Source: Comamonas sp. (GTDB lineage: Bacteria; Pseudomonadota; Gammaproteobacteria; Burkholderiales; Burkholderiaceae_C). Taken from it: a stretch of 64,000 bases of DNA. The notes under the pieces are model-generated. The model was not told the origin of the DNA and made no database searches. It saw only the letters and a program-made list of their open reading frames with translations. Each line of letters begins with the position of its first letter. The stretch's first letter is position 1. The position numbers were made by a program, and so were the translations under genes. Of this stretch, positions 17,841 to 27,700 are shown piece by piece. The stretch is from the NCBI GenBank assembly GCA_031277805.1, contig JAITLR010000007.1:372001-436000 (forward strand), in the 5' to 3' direction.

Positions 17841-19532
17841 ATGTCCTCTCACTACAAATTTTGGCCCGCACGTCTGCCGTACTCCATTACCGTTCCCGCT
17901 TCCAGCGTTTGGGAGAATCTGCACATCAACGCACTCCGTTATCCGGACAAGGCCGCGCTGGTGTTCCTGGGGCGAAAGACGACATATCGGCAGCTGTGTG
18001 AGGGTACGCAGCGCATGGCGGCCTATCTGCACAGCCTGGGGGTGGGAAAGGGCGATCGCGTCATTTTGCTGATGCAAAACTCGTCCCAACTGGTGCTGGC
18101 GCATTACGCCATCTATCGCGCAAACGCCGTGGTTGTTCCGGTCAACCCCATGAACACGGCAGATGAACTTCAGCACTACATCACCGACTCCGGGGCCAAA
18201 GTAGCCATCACCTCGGCCGATCTGGCACAGGCGCTGGCCAAGGCCAGCAATGCATTGCCGCAGGAGCAGCAGCTGTCGCACATGGTGGTGACTCGTCTAG
18301 CTGAAGGTTTTGATCCCGATGTCCAGGGGTTGGATGCTCCGCCGCAGAGCTGGCATCACTGGCTGCTGAGCGAGCACGAGCCCGCGCAACTTAGCCACGG
18401 ACAGGTGCATGCCTGGGCCGATGCGCTGGCCTGCCGGGATGAACCTCCGGCCCATACCGTGGGGCGTGACGATCTGGCCGTGCTGCCATACACCAGCGGC
18501 ACGACTGGCCAGCCCAAGGGTTGCATGCACAAACACCGAAGCCTCAACCACAATGCCGTCGCCAGCGCTGCCTGGGGCAATGGCACCAGCGAGAACGTGG
18601 TGCTGGGCGTGGTACCCATGTTCCACATCACGGGCCTGGTTTCAGTGCTGCACAGTGCCATCTATCTGGGTGCCACCCTGCTGATCATGCCGCGCTGGGA
18701 TAGGGAGCTGGCGGGGCGGCTGATCTCGCACTACAAAGTCACCAGCTGGACAAACATCCCCACCATGGTGATCGACTTGCTGGGCAGCCCCAACTTTGCC
18801 TCGTTTGATCTGTCCAGTCTCAAATACATAGGCGGTGGTGGTGCGGCCATGCCCCAGGCTGTGGCCCAACGTCTGCTGGAGCAATACGGACTGCGCTTTT
18901 GTGAGGGCTATGGCTTGACCGAAACCGCAGCACCTTCGCACAGCAACCCGCCCGACCATCCCAAGCAGCAATGCCTGGGCATTCCCTTCATGAGCACCGA
19001 TGCGCGCATCATCGACCCGGACACCCTTGCGGAAGTCGCGCAAGGAGAGCAGGGCGAAATCGTGGTTCATGGTCCTGAAGTCTTTGAAGGCTACTGGCAG
19101 CGTCCAGAGGCGACCGAGCAGGCGTTTCTGGAGCTGGACGGCAAGCGCTTTTTCAGAACAGGTGACCTGGGGCGAATTGACGAGGATGGCTACTTCTTCA
19201 TCACCGACCGCCTCAAACGCATGATCAATGCCAGCGGCTTCAAGGTCTGGCCGGCCGAAGTGGAGGCGCTGATGTTCCGTCACCCCGCTATTCAGGAAGC
19301 CTGCGTGATCTCAACCAAGGACGACTACCGCGGGGAAAGCGTCAAGGCCGTGGTGGTGCTGCGCGCGGGCCATGAAGCCACAACCGAGCAGGACATCGTC
19401 AACTGGTGCCATGACAATATGGCCGTCTACAAAGCGCCACGTAGCGTGACGTTCATGCCAGCTTTGCCCAAGAGCGGCAGCGGCAAAGTGATGTGGCGGC
19501 TGTTGCAGGAGCAGGAGAGCCGAGTGACTTGA
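17841..19532 (+). CDS. AMP-dependent acyl-CoA synthetase
   Basis: 563 residues, normal for an acyl-CoA ligase. The P-loop signature YTSGTTGQPKG lies near residue 217, the adenylate-binding GYGLTETAA near 360, and the hinge GDLGRIDEDGYFFITDRLKRMI near 440. The C-terminal KSGSGKVMWR holds the catalytic Lys. It would activate a fatty or aromatic carboxylic acid to its CoA thioester; the substrate is not predictable here. It stands alone, with a rho-independent terminator about 50 bases after the stop. Confidence 0.92.
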   Translation: MSSHYKFWPARLPYSITVPASSVWENLHINALRYPDKAALVFLGRKTTYRQLCEGTQRMAAYLHSLGVGKGDRVILLMQNSSQLVLAHYAIYRANAVVVPVNPMNTADELQHYITDSGAKVAITSADLAQALAKASNALPQEQQLSHMVVTRLAEGFDPDVQGLDAPPQSWHHWLLSEHEPAQLSHGQVHAWADALACRDEPPAHTVGRDDLAVLPYTSGTTGQPKGCMHKHRSLNHNAVASAAWGNGTSENVVLGVVPMFHITGLVSVLHSAIYLGATLLIMPRWDRELAGRLISHYKVTSWTNIPTMVIDLLGSPNFASFDLSSLKYIGGGGAAMPQAVAQRLLEQYGLRFCEGYGLTETAAPSHSNPPDHPKQQCLGIPFMSTDARIIDPDTLAEVAQGEQGEIVVHGPEVFEGYWQRPEATEQAFLELDGKRFFRTGDLGRIDEDGYFFITDRLKRMINASGFKVWPAEVEALMFRHPAIQEACVISTKDDYRGESVKAVVVLRAGHEATTEQDIVNWCHDNMAVYKAPRSVTFMPALPKSGSGKVMWRLLQEQESRVT

Positions 19533-19583
19533 ATATTTGCCCTAGTGTTCAAAAATATCTTGAAATAGAGTAAACAAATGTAA

Positions 19584-19610
19584 AGAGATGCCTGCGGCAT
19601 CTCTTTTTAT
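19584..19610 (+). terminator. Rho-independent terminator after the acyl-CoA ligase gene
   Basis: AGAGATGCC, loop TGC, GGCATCTCT followed by TTTTAT. Flanking A and T bases extend the stem by two pairs. Position and shape fit transcription ending after the acyl-CoA synthetase and insulating the capsule locus. Confidence 0.88.
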
Positions 19611-19822
19611 CTCCACGTAGTGTCGTATTGACTACAAATAATCGAGCCCAAAGAACAATTCGCCAGTATATAAATGATTGATAGATTTTTTAAATTAAAA
19701 ACTGTTTTCGATTATTTTTAATAACTTAATGTGAGAATAGTCTGATAGAATTCGCCCAATTTTTGTGATGGGCTTTCTGCTGTCGTACTTTTGTACAGGC
19801 CGCCTGGGAGCATCTTGTTGTT
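19611..19822 (+). promoter_or_regulatory. AT-rich region upstream of kpsM, likely capsule promoter
   Basis: Markedly AT-rich compared with the flanking genes. A possible -10 box TAGAAT lies at 19746-19751 with a TG a few bases ahead of it, but the -35 region (AACTTA around 19723) is poor, and the exact promoter is uncertain. I looked for the JUMPstart/ops core GGCGGTAG that marks RfaH-controlled capsule operons and did not see it. Confidence 0.4.
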
Positions 19823-20635
19823 ATGGATTCTGCTCCCCTTCCCGAGGTGCATTCAGCGCCTCGTAATTCTCTCTCTGTCACTTTCGCCGTCTGGAACGCG
19901 CTATTCCTGCGTGAGGCCGTTGCGCGCTTGAGTACCACGCGCGGCGCTTGGGTGCTCATTGTGCTGGAACCTGTGCTGCATGTCTGCTTCATGCTGCTTT
20001 TTTACACCATATTGCGCACTCGTTCTGTTGCTGGCGCAGATGTCGCTGTGTGGTTGGTGTTGGGGCTCACGGGCTATTTCACAGTGCAGAACGTTTTCCA
20101 GCGTGCCATGGGAGCGGTCGATGCCAACAAGGCCTTGTTTGCCTATCGCCAAGTAAGGCCTATAGACACTGTGATCGTACGAGCTGCACTTGAGGGCTTG
20201 CTTGGGGTAGTTATTTTGCTGGTTCTGTTGGGCGGTCTTGCTTTTCTGGGGCGCTCTATTATTCCTGATGCTCCAATGGAAACCATTCTTTCCTTTGCGG
20301 GGCTGATGCTGTGTGCATTGGGTGTTGGCTTGGTTCTTTCTGTGCTCAGTGACTTGATCCCTGAGGCGGGAAATCTGACAATTTTCCTATTTAGGCCTTT
20401 GTATTTCCTATCGGGCGCCATATTTCCCTTATCGGCTATACCGATTCAGTACAGAGAGTGGGCTTTTTTAAATCCGTTTGCCCATGGGCTGGAATTGCTA
20501 AGAAGCAGTTTTTTCCCTATTTATCACGCTGCTCCTGAAGCGAGTTTTGAATATCTGTTCGGATTTGCGGCAACTTCCATTTTTCTCGGCCTGGCATTGC
20601 AGGTGCGTTTTGCTCACAAGCTGAGGGCGAAATGA
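19823..20635 (+). CDS. kpsM: Capsule ABC transporter permease KpsM
   Basis: 270 residues with about six transmembrane helices, an ABC-2 type permease. The N-terminal RLSTTRGAWVLIVLEPVLHV and the late RPLYFLSGAIFPLSAIP are typical of KpsM/BexB proteins of group 2 capsule exporters. With KpsT it moves the lipid-linked polysaccharide across the inner membrane. Its stop overlaps the kpsT start (ATGA), so the two are translationally coupled. It is the first gene of the capsule locus. Confidence 0.93.
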   Translation: MDSAPLPEVHSAPRNSLSVTFAVWNALFLREAVARLSTTRGAWVLIVLEPVLHVCFMLLFYTILRTRSVAGADVAVWLVLGLTGYFTVQNVFQRAMGAVDANKALFAYRQVRPIDTVIVRAALEGLLGVVILLVLLGGLAFLGRSIIPDAPMETILSFAGLMLCALGVGLVLSVLSDLIPEAGNLTIFLFRPLYFLSGAIFPLSAIPIQYREWAFLNPFAHGLELLRSSFFPIYHAAPEASFEYLFGFAATSIFLGLALQVRFAHKLRAK

Positions 20636-21303
20636 TTATTGTGAGCGATGCACATAAGCGTTTTCAGACGCCGCACGGAGCAGGGCGCTGGGTTCTCAAA
20701 GGTGTCAGCCTTACCATTCCAGCCCAGATCAGCGTGGGTTTGGTAGGCCGCAACGGTGCCGGCAAATCAACTTTGCTCAATCTGATTGGCGGGGTTGACA
20801 CACCCACGCGCGGTACTGTGGAACGGCGCTGCCGGGTTTCTTGGCCCATGGGTTATGGCGGCGGTCTGCAAGGATCCTTGACAGGACGACAGAACGCCAA
20901 GTTTGTCTGCCGCCTGCATGGCTTTGATGGGCTGCAGGCCATGGCAGAAAAAATCGCCTATATCGAAGAATTTGCAGAGCTAGGTTCATCATTTGATGAG
21001 CCCGTTCGTACTTATTCATCAGGCATGAAATCACGCCTGCAGTTCGGGCTTTCGCTGGCGTTTGATTTTGATGTGTATATATCAGATGAAGCAACTTCAG
21101 CGGGCGATGCCTCATTCAGAAAAAAAGCATCTGATGCATTCAAACGCATTGCAGACCGCTCCGGGCTCATCATGGTTTCACACAGCGACGGCACTTTGCG
21201 GGAGTTCTGCCAAGCCGGTATCTGGTTGCATGACGGGCAGGCTCATTGGTTCGACAGTATCGAAGACGCCCTGAAGAATTACAAAGACAGTATTTCCAAA
21301 TGA
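20632..21303 (+). CDS. kpsT: Capsule ABC transporter ATPase KpsT
   Basis: 223 residues, the usual size of KpsT. Walker A GRNGAGKST near residue 38, ABC signature YSSGMKSRLQ near 126, Walker B-like FDVYISDEATSAGD and a switch His in VSHSDGT. It powers export of the capsular polymer together with KpsM. It overlaps kpsM by 4 bases and its stop overlaps the kpsE start. Confidence 0.94.
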   Translation: MIIVSDAHKRFQTPHGAGRWVLKGVSLTIPAQISVGLVGRNGAGKSTLLNLIGGVDTPTRGTVERRCRVSWPMGYGGGLQGSLTGRQNAKFVCRLHGFDGLQAMAEKIAYIEEFAELGSSFDEPVRTYSSGMKSRLQFGLSLAFDFDVYISDEATSAGDASFRKKASDAFKRIADRSGLIMVSHSDGTLREFCQAGIWLHDGQAHWFDSIEDALKNYKDSISK

Positions 21304-22430
21304 ACGTGTTTCTAAAAAAAGAACGCCTCAAAAGCTTTGGCCAGGCCCTCTGCCGTATGAAAGCCTTGGCTGTTGCCCTGTGTGCATCTCTGCTGGCTGT
21401 GATTTATTGGGGGGTAATCGCTTCCGATCGTTATGTTTCCGAGGCCCATGTGTTGATTCAGCGCACCGATATGGCGGCCTCGCAAGCCATGGACTTTGGC
21501 TCGCTGCTGGCAGGCGGGGACGGAGTCTCGCGCGCAGACCAGATGCTGCTGCGTGACCGGCTGCTTTCTGTGGACATGCTGCTGCAGTTGGACAAGGAAC
21601 TGAATCTGCGTGAGCACTACAGTAGCCATGAGCATGACCTTCTCTCGCGCATGTTCTTCAAGGATGCATCGCTGGAGTTTTTCCACAAGCATTTTCTGTC
21701 GCGCGTCAGCGTGGAATATGACGAATATGCGGGCGTACTCATCATCCAGGCACAGGCCTACGATGCAGCCATGGCCCGCAAGATCACCAATGCGTTGGTG
21801 CATGAGGGCGAGCGCTATATGAACTCCCTGGGCCACCAATTGGCGCAGGAGCAGGTGAATTTTCTGGAAAAGCAGGTCAAGGTACGCAGCGAGCTAGCGC
21901 TGGATGCCCGCCAGCGCGTGCTGGCGTTTCAGAATGCAAAGGGCCTGATCTCGCCTCAGTCCGCCGCCGAAAATCTGGCCGGCGTGGTCAACAAGCTGGA
22001 AGAGCAGCTCACTGAACTCAGTGCCCGCAAAACCGCGCTACTGGGTTATCTGGCTCCCACCGCTCCCGCAGTCGTAGAAGTCGATCTGCAGATCCAGGCC
22101 GTGGAAAAGCAGATCAAGACGGAGAAGGCTCGCTTGACCAGCGCCAAAGGGCAGTCCTTGAACAAGACGGTGGAGGAATACCAGCGCTTGGAGCTGGAGG
22201 CCCAGTTCCAGCAGGACGCTTACAAGAGCGCACTGGTGGCGCTGGAAAAAGGCCGGGTGGAGGCAACACGTACCCTGAAGAAAGTGCTAGTGCTGCAAAG
22301 CCCGTCCATGCCTGAATACCCTGTACGTCCCCGCCGCCTCTACAACATTGCCACTTTCATCCTTGGCGCCTTGCTACTGGCTGGGCTGGTGCAGTTGCTG
22401 GCATCCATCGTGCGCGACCACCGCGACTGA
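21300..22430 (+). CDS. kpsE: Capsule export inner-membrane protein KpsE
   Basis: 376 residues from the ATG at 21300, which overlaps the kpsT stop as ATGA. One membrane helix near residues 20-38 and a second near 355-375 flank a long periplasmic coiled-coil region (ARQRVLAFQNAKGLISPQSAAENLAGVVNKLEEQLTEL region), the standard polysaccharide co-polymerase layout. The C-terminal PVRPRRLYNI before the last helix is characteristic. It links the KpsMT transporter to the outer-membrane channel KpsD. Confidence 0.93.
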   Translation: MNVFLKKERLKSFGQALCRMKALAVALCASLLAVIYWGVIASDRYVSEAHVLIQRTDMAASQAMDFGSLLAGGDGVSRADQMLLRDRLLSVDMLLQLDKELNLREHYSSHEHDLLSRMFFKDASLEFFHKHFLSRVSVEYDEYAGVLIIQAQAYDAAMARKITNALVHEGERYMNSLGHQLAQEQVNFLEKQVKVRSELALDARQRVLAFQNAKGLISPQSAAENLAGVVNKLEEQLTELSARKTALLGYLAPTAPAVVEVDLQIQAVEKQIKTEKARLTSAKGQSLNKTVEEYQRLELEAQFQQDAYKSALVALEKGRVEATRTLKKVLVLQSPSMPEYPVRPRRLYNIATFILGALLLAGLVQLLASIVRDHRD

Positions 22431-22454
22431 TTTTTGAATTTTTCGAGTTTCACC

Positions 22455-24242
22455 ATGCAACGTTTCATTGCCCGCACCTGTGTTGGTTCGGCGGTCGCGC
22501 TAATGCTGGCCGGTATGGCGCCCGCCGGGGCACAAATCTATCAAGCTAGCTCGCAGCAGGATGCATCGGTATCCAGTGCAGATCCGCTGCAGATCAACCA
22601 GGCCCTGGGGCTGCTGCCTTCCGGCGGTGCCTCTACCGCCGACTCTTCGGCTGGCCGTCCTTCTCCTTCTGCTGCTGCTGTGCCCATGCAGGCGCCGGTG
22701 CTGCCGCAGGCTCCACAGACAGCCGATTACACGGCCAATCTCAATAGCGATGTCTTTGGCGCCAATCTGTTTACTGGCAACTTTGCGCGAGCCGGGGCGA
22801 CCCAGTTCAACCCCGATTACCTGGTGACGGTAGGCGACCGTATCCATTTGCGGCTGTGGGGCGGCTTCACCTTTGACAACGTGGCGGCTGTGGATCCGCA
22901 GGGCAATATCTTTTTGCCCCAGGTCGGCCCCATCAAGGTACTGGGCATTGCCAACAAGAATCTGCAGCAGCAGGTGGAAGCTGCCGTGCGCCGCGTATTC
23001 CGTGCCAACGTCTACAGCTATGCCAGCCTGGCTGCCGCGCAGCCGGTGCGCATCTTTGTTGGCGGCAATGTCATGCGCCCAGGCCTGTACAACGGCACCA
23101 GTATGGACAGCCTGCTCAACTACCTGGACCAGGCGGGCGGCATTGATCCTGAGCGCGGCAGCTTTCTGGCGGTGGAGGTCAAACGTGGCGCTGCTGTGCG
23201 CGCGACCTTCAACCTCTACGACTTTTTACTCAAGGGCCAGTTGCCGTTGTTGCAGCTTAGCGATGGTGATGTGATTTTTGTGCCGCCCATTGCCAACCGA
23301 GTGCGCGTATCAGGCTTGGTGAACAACGCCAAGCGCTTCGAGTTTACCCATGGCTCCGAAACCGTCGCCCAGCTCATGCAGTTGGCAAAACCCCAGGCCC
23401 AGGCCACCCATGTGCGCATTGCGCGCAATACCGGAACGGTCAAGAACACCGAGTATTACCCACTGCAGGAAGCCGATGCATTGGTACTGCAAAACGGCGA
23501 TGAGCTGGAATTCACGGCAGATAAGAAGCCCGGCACCATTACCGTGCGTGTGGAAGGCGAGCACATGAACTCTCAAGAGTACGTGCTGCCCTACGGCACA
23601 CGTTTGGGAGCGCTTATGCAAGGTATCCAGACCTTGCCCGATGCCGAGCCCGAAAGCATTCAACTCTTTCGCCAGAGTGTGAAGGAGCGCCAGAAGGAAA
23701 TGCTGACTACCAGCCTGCGCAGCCTGGAAACAGCATTGCTCACCGCCCGTAGTGGTAGCAGCGATGAAGCCCGACTTAGGAGGGATGAGGCAGATCTGAC
23801 TTTGCAGTGGGTCGAGCGTGCCAAGAAGGTGGAGCCTACAGGTCAGGTTCAGATTGCCCAAGCAAGCCAGCGCGACAACATGCTGCTGGAAAATGGCGAT
23901 GTGATCCGCATACCACGCAAGGATGGTTTGGTATTGGTCAGTGGAGAAGTGCTGTTCCCGAATGCTGTGGCGTTTGATGGCTCGCTCAGTCTTAAGAACT
24001 ATATTGATCGCGCTGGTGGCTTCACTCAGACAGCTGATGCTGCCCGTGTGGTGGTAGCCCATCGCGATGGTGCTTTTGAACAGGTGGATACCAGCAAGCT
24101 TTTTGAAAATACTCGTATCAAAGCAGGCGACCAAGTGCTGGTGTTACCTAAGGTGGATGAGAAGAAGCGTCAATTCTGGAAAGATATCACGCAGATCATG
24201 TACCAGATTGCAATTGGTGCGAAAGTGGTATTTGGACTTTAA
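22455..24242 (+). CDS. kpsD: Capsule export outer-membrane protein KpsD
   Basis: 595 residues from the ATG at 22455. A signal peptide ends near AGMAPAGAQ. A Poly_export domain starts at DYLVTVGDRIHLRLWG, followed by repeated SLBB-type beta-grasp domains (RIFVGGNVMRPGLYNG; RVSGLVNNAKRFEF; LVSGEVLFPNAVAF). The size matches KpsD (about 560-600), longer than Wza-type lipoproteins, and there is no lipobox Cys. It completes the trans-envelope exporter with KpsMTE. Confidence 0.93.
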   Translation: MQRFIARTCVGSAVALMLAGMAPAGAQIYQASSQQDASVSSADPLQINQALGLLPSGGASTADSSAGRPSPSAAAVPMQAPVLPQAPQTADYTANLNSDVFGANLFTGNFARAGATQFNPDYLVTVGDRIHLRLWGGFTFDNVAAVDPQGNIFLPQVGPIKVLGIANKNLQQQVEAAVRRVFRANVYSYASLAAAQPVRIFVGGNVMRPGLYNGTSMDSLLNYLDQAGGIDPERGSFLAVEVKRGAAVRATFNLYDFLLKGQLPLLQLSDGDVIFVPPIANRVRVSGLVNNAKRFEFTHGSETVAQLMQLAKPQAQATHVRIARNTGTVKNTEYYPLQEADALVLQNGDELEFTADKKPGTITVRVEGEHMNSQEYVLPYGTRLGALMQGIQTLPDAEPESIQLFRQSVKERQKEMLTTSLRSLETALLTARSGSSDEARLRRDEADLTLQWVERAKKVEPTGQVQIAQASQRDNMLLENGDVIRIPRKDGLVLVSGEVLFPNAVAFDGSLSLKNYIDRAGGFTQTADAARVVVAHRDGAFEQVDTSKLFENTRIKAGDQVLVLPKVDEKKRQFWKDITQIMYQIAIGAKVVFGL

Positions 24243-24276
24243 TTAATATTTATCAAAATACATTCAGGGAAAATAA

Positions 24277-24672
24277 ATGACAAAAATCATTACTTTTGGA
24301 ACATTTGATGTTTTTCATGTTGGGCACATAAAAATATTACAAAGAGCACGAGCATTAGGTAGTCATCTGACTGTCGGCGTTTCATCGGATGCTTTGAATT
24401 TTTCAAAGAAGCAGCGTTATCCAATTTATCCGGAAGAAGAAAGAATGGAAATTATTCGCTCGCTAGCTGGCGTTGATGAAGTTTTTCGAGAAGACTCTCT
24501 TGAACTTAAAGGTGAATATATAAAAAAATACCAAGCAGATATTTTGGTAATGGGTGACGACTGGGTAGGTCGTTTTGATGAATTCAAGAGTCTGTGCGAG
24601 GTTATTTATTTGCCTCGTACGGAAGGTATTTCTACAACGAAGCTGATTTCGGATATCAAGGCCTATGCTTAA
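24277..24672 (+). CDS. tagD: Glycerol-3-phosphate cytidylyltransferase (TagD-like)
   Basis: 131 residues, the typical size of TagD. The cytidylyltransferase signature HVGH lies at residues 14-17, and RTEGISTT near the C-terminus matches the conserved nucleotide-binding block. TagD joins CTP and glycerol-3-phosphate to make CDP-glycerol, the donor used by TagB/TagF enzymes. Three genes with such transferase domains follow, so the assignment fits the context. The gene is more AT-rich than kpsD. This is one of the strongest clues that the capsule contains glycerol phosphate. Confidence 0.93.
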   Translation: MTKIITFGTFDVFHVGHIKILQRARALGSHLTVGVSSDALNFSKKQRYPIYPEEERMEIIRSLAGVDEVFREDSLELKGEYIKKYQADILVMGDDWVGRFDEFKSLCEVIYLPRTEGISTTKLISDIKAYA

Positions 24673-24684
24673 GAAGTGGGGAGG

Positions 24685-24717
24685 ATGAAAGTCCTCGCTA
24701 TGGATTATTTTAATTAG
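24685..24717 (+). other. Ten-codon open frame ending at an amber codon abutting the next gene
   Basis: ATG at 24685, directly behind GGGGAGG, starts ten codons (MKVLAMDYFN) and stops at TAG 24715-24717. The next codon, in the same frame, is the TTG used as start of the giant transferase gene. GAGGA (24681-24685) can pair with TCCTC (24692-24696) in a small hairpin over the start. It may be a leader for translational coupling, or the true N-terminus split by a nonsense mutation. Confidence 0.45.
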
Positions 24718-27700
24718 TTGAATTTATTTTTCGAAAAGACTTTGGCGGCTCAATTGAATTTAAAGAATTTATTTTCCGCGCAAGGTCTTGTTCGCGTTGG
24801 TAGCTGGTCTAAAAGGTCATTCAGGGCGGCGGCAAGAAGGACTGCTCCATACATTGCTGCGGCGGCGCATCGCACTGATTTTTCGCTGCTATATGCAGGC
24901 GCTGCTTTAGCTGCTTGGTTGGCTGGTGCGAAAGAGGCTACTGCGTTTAATCTGGGGAAGGCTGTAGGCAAGCGGCCTTTCAGCCCTGCATTGCAGATTT
25001 TCCATGCTCGCTCGCTGAAGTGGCAAGGCCGTCAATGGATGCAGTTGGAGGCACTTGAGCAAAATGCTTCCCGCTTTAAAAGCAGTTTTTTTTACCTGAT
25101 GAACTTGGGCAAGGTTCGTTTGGAAATGAACCGTTTGGAAGAGGCGCGCCAAGCATTCGAGCAAGCCATTGTGCTCCGTAGGCACCATGCAAAAGCTTGG
25201 TGGTATTTGGGCCAGGTTCTGGACCGACTGAACAAGTCTGATGAGAGTGAACACGCATATACGCAGGTTGAAGCGCTGAGCTGGCGGCCCATGGTGCGTA
25301 GATATGGTGTAGGCGTCTTGTTCGAGCAGGCGGGTCAATGGAACAAGGCCGCTTCGGCTTACGAGTTGAGAGCTGCGCGTCAGTCTCATCAGGCAGGGCT
25401 GTATCTGCGGTGCGCACGAGCTTTTGAGCACCTGCTCGACTGGCCCCAGGCTGCGCTTTTCTATCAGCGGGCGCTGGATGTCAGACCGGACTGGGTGCGC
25501 GCCAGTCACGCATTGGCATGGGTTCAGGCGCGCAGACAACTCTGGGCACAGGCAGCTCAGGCTTGCAGGCAAGTCCTGAAGGGACGATCTGCATCTTTAC
25601 CCGTTTACTTCGATACTCAATGGCTGCTGGCTTTCAGCTTGAGCCAGCAGCAGCAATATCAGGAAGCTGCCAGGCATTTCGCCAAAGCACATTTACTGAT
25701 CATAAGAAGCTGGAGTCTCAGGCCAGCGTTCATGCCATGCAGAAACGCTGAACGAAGCCATGCGGAGCAGTGCAATTCTCTGCTGATTCAGGCTCGGCTG
25801 GCATTTCAACAAAAAAACTGGAAATTGGCGGAAAGCAGCCTTGCTTTGTTGACCGATAGATGGCCAGAGCATGTACCTCGCCTTTTCATTTCACTGGCAG
25901 AGGCTTATGAACAAACAGGTCATCATCAGCAGGCCTGCGAGGCCTTTTTGAAAGCCAGGTTCTATCGATGGCCGCAAAACTATGCGGAGCAGCGCTATTC
26001 CCGCAAGAAGGCGCAGCGCCAAGTGATGGAGTACACCGAATATCTGGATACGCTATCAGTGCGTTCCAATGTGGTGCTCTACGAAAGCTATGCGGGGGTT
26101 TCCATCAGCTGCAACCCTTATGCCATCTACCAGGCTATCGTGGATGCGCCGGAGTTTGCCGGTTGGACGCATGTCTGGGTACTCAATGACCTCCAGCGCA
26201 TTCCTGCCGATTGCGCCGGTCGTCCGAACGTTGTCTTCGTGGCACGCGACAGCCAGCTCTACCAACGTTATCTGGCAACAGCAGAGTGGCTGATCAATAA
26301 CAGCACGTTCCCCAGCTACTTCATTCGTCGCGAGGAACAGCGCTACTTGAATACCTGGCATGGCACGCCGCTCAAGACACTGGGCAAGGACATTCGCAGC
26401 AACTTCATGGAGCACAAGAATACGGCTCGCAATTTGTTGCATGCCACCCATGTGCTCAGCCCCAATCCGCATACCAGCTGGGTACTGATGGAGCGTTACG
26501 ACATCGATGGCCTTTACCAAGGCCAGTTGGCTCAGACCGGTTATCCGCGTAATGACCTGGTGATCAAGGCGACTGCCCAGCAAAAAGCCGGGTTCCGACA
26601 AAAGCTCGGGTTGCAGGAAACAGGCAAGCCGTTGGTACTGTATGCGCCGACCTGGCGAGGTATCCTGGGTCACCCGGAAGTGGATTCCCAACAGCTCATT
26701 GCCGACTTGCAGGCATTGCAGCAGCAAGACTGTCAGATCGTCTTCCGCGGCCATTACTTTGCAGAAAAAGCACTGGCGGCAGCAGGATTGGACAACGTCC
26801 ATATTGCCCCTCAGGCCGTGGACACCTCCGAGCTGCTGGCTATTACCGATGTGCTGATCACCGACTACTCGAGCATCTTTTTCGACTATCTGCCCACGGG
26901 GCGGCCCATCCTTTTCTACACCTACGATCTGGAGCAATACCAGCAGGAGCGTGGGTTGTACTTTGGCATGGATGAAATGCCGGGAGCCAATTGCGCGACG
27001 CTGGAGCAACTGGGGGCAGAGCTTGGCCGGACCTTGCAACACCTGGCGGAGGGGGCTTGGCAGCCGGATGCCAGCTATCGTGCGGCGCAGCTCAAGTTCA
27101 GTCCAAGTGACGATGGTCAGGCTACCCGGCGGGCCGTCGAGTTCTTCTTCAAGAGCGACAGTGAAATTGCCATTGCTCCCAAGAGAGATGGGCGCAAGAC
27201 GCTCCTGTTTTTTGCAGGGCCGTTTGCGCCCATGGGCATCACGACGGCAGCGATCAACCTCATCAGCGCACTGGATCCGGAGCGATATCGTGTAGTGGTT
27301 GCGATAGATTCGGGCTCGGTGGGGGGGCATCCTGAGCGAATAGAGCGCTTGAGCCGGCTACCAAAGCATGTACGCATTATTGGTCGCGTCGGGCGCCAGG
27401 TGTGCAGTGCGCAGGAACGGGCCACGATTGACAGATTCCATCGGCACGACGAAATGGGTTCAGGACAATGGACAGTCTATGAAACTGCCTTCCAGAGGGA
27501 GTTCCGGCGCATGTTCGGAAGTTGGCAGCCTGACCATGTCATTAATTACGATGGCTATGCACGCTTCTGGGCCGGGCTTTTTGCTTGCGGCCCCGCGCCA
27601 CATGTGCAGCGCCTGATCTATCTGCACAATGACATGCATGGCGAATGGCGGATGAAATTTCCCCATCTGGCAGGCATGTTTGCGCTTTATTCGAATTATG

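Noticed and set aside
19611..19822. A JUMPstart/ops element for RfaH control of the capsule operon
   Set aside because: The core GGCGGTAG is not found upstream of kpsM.
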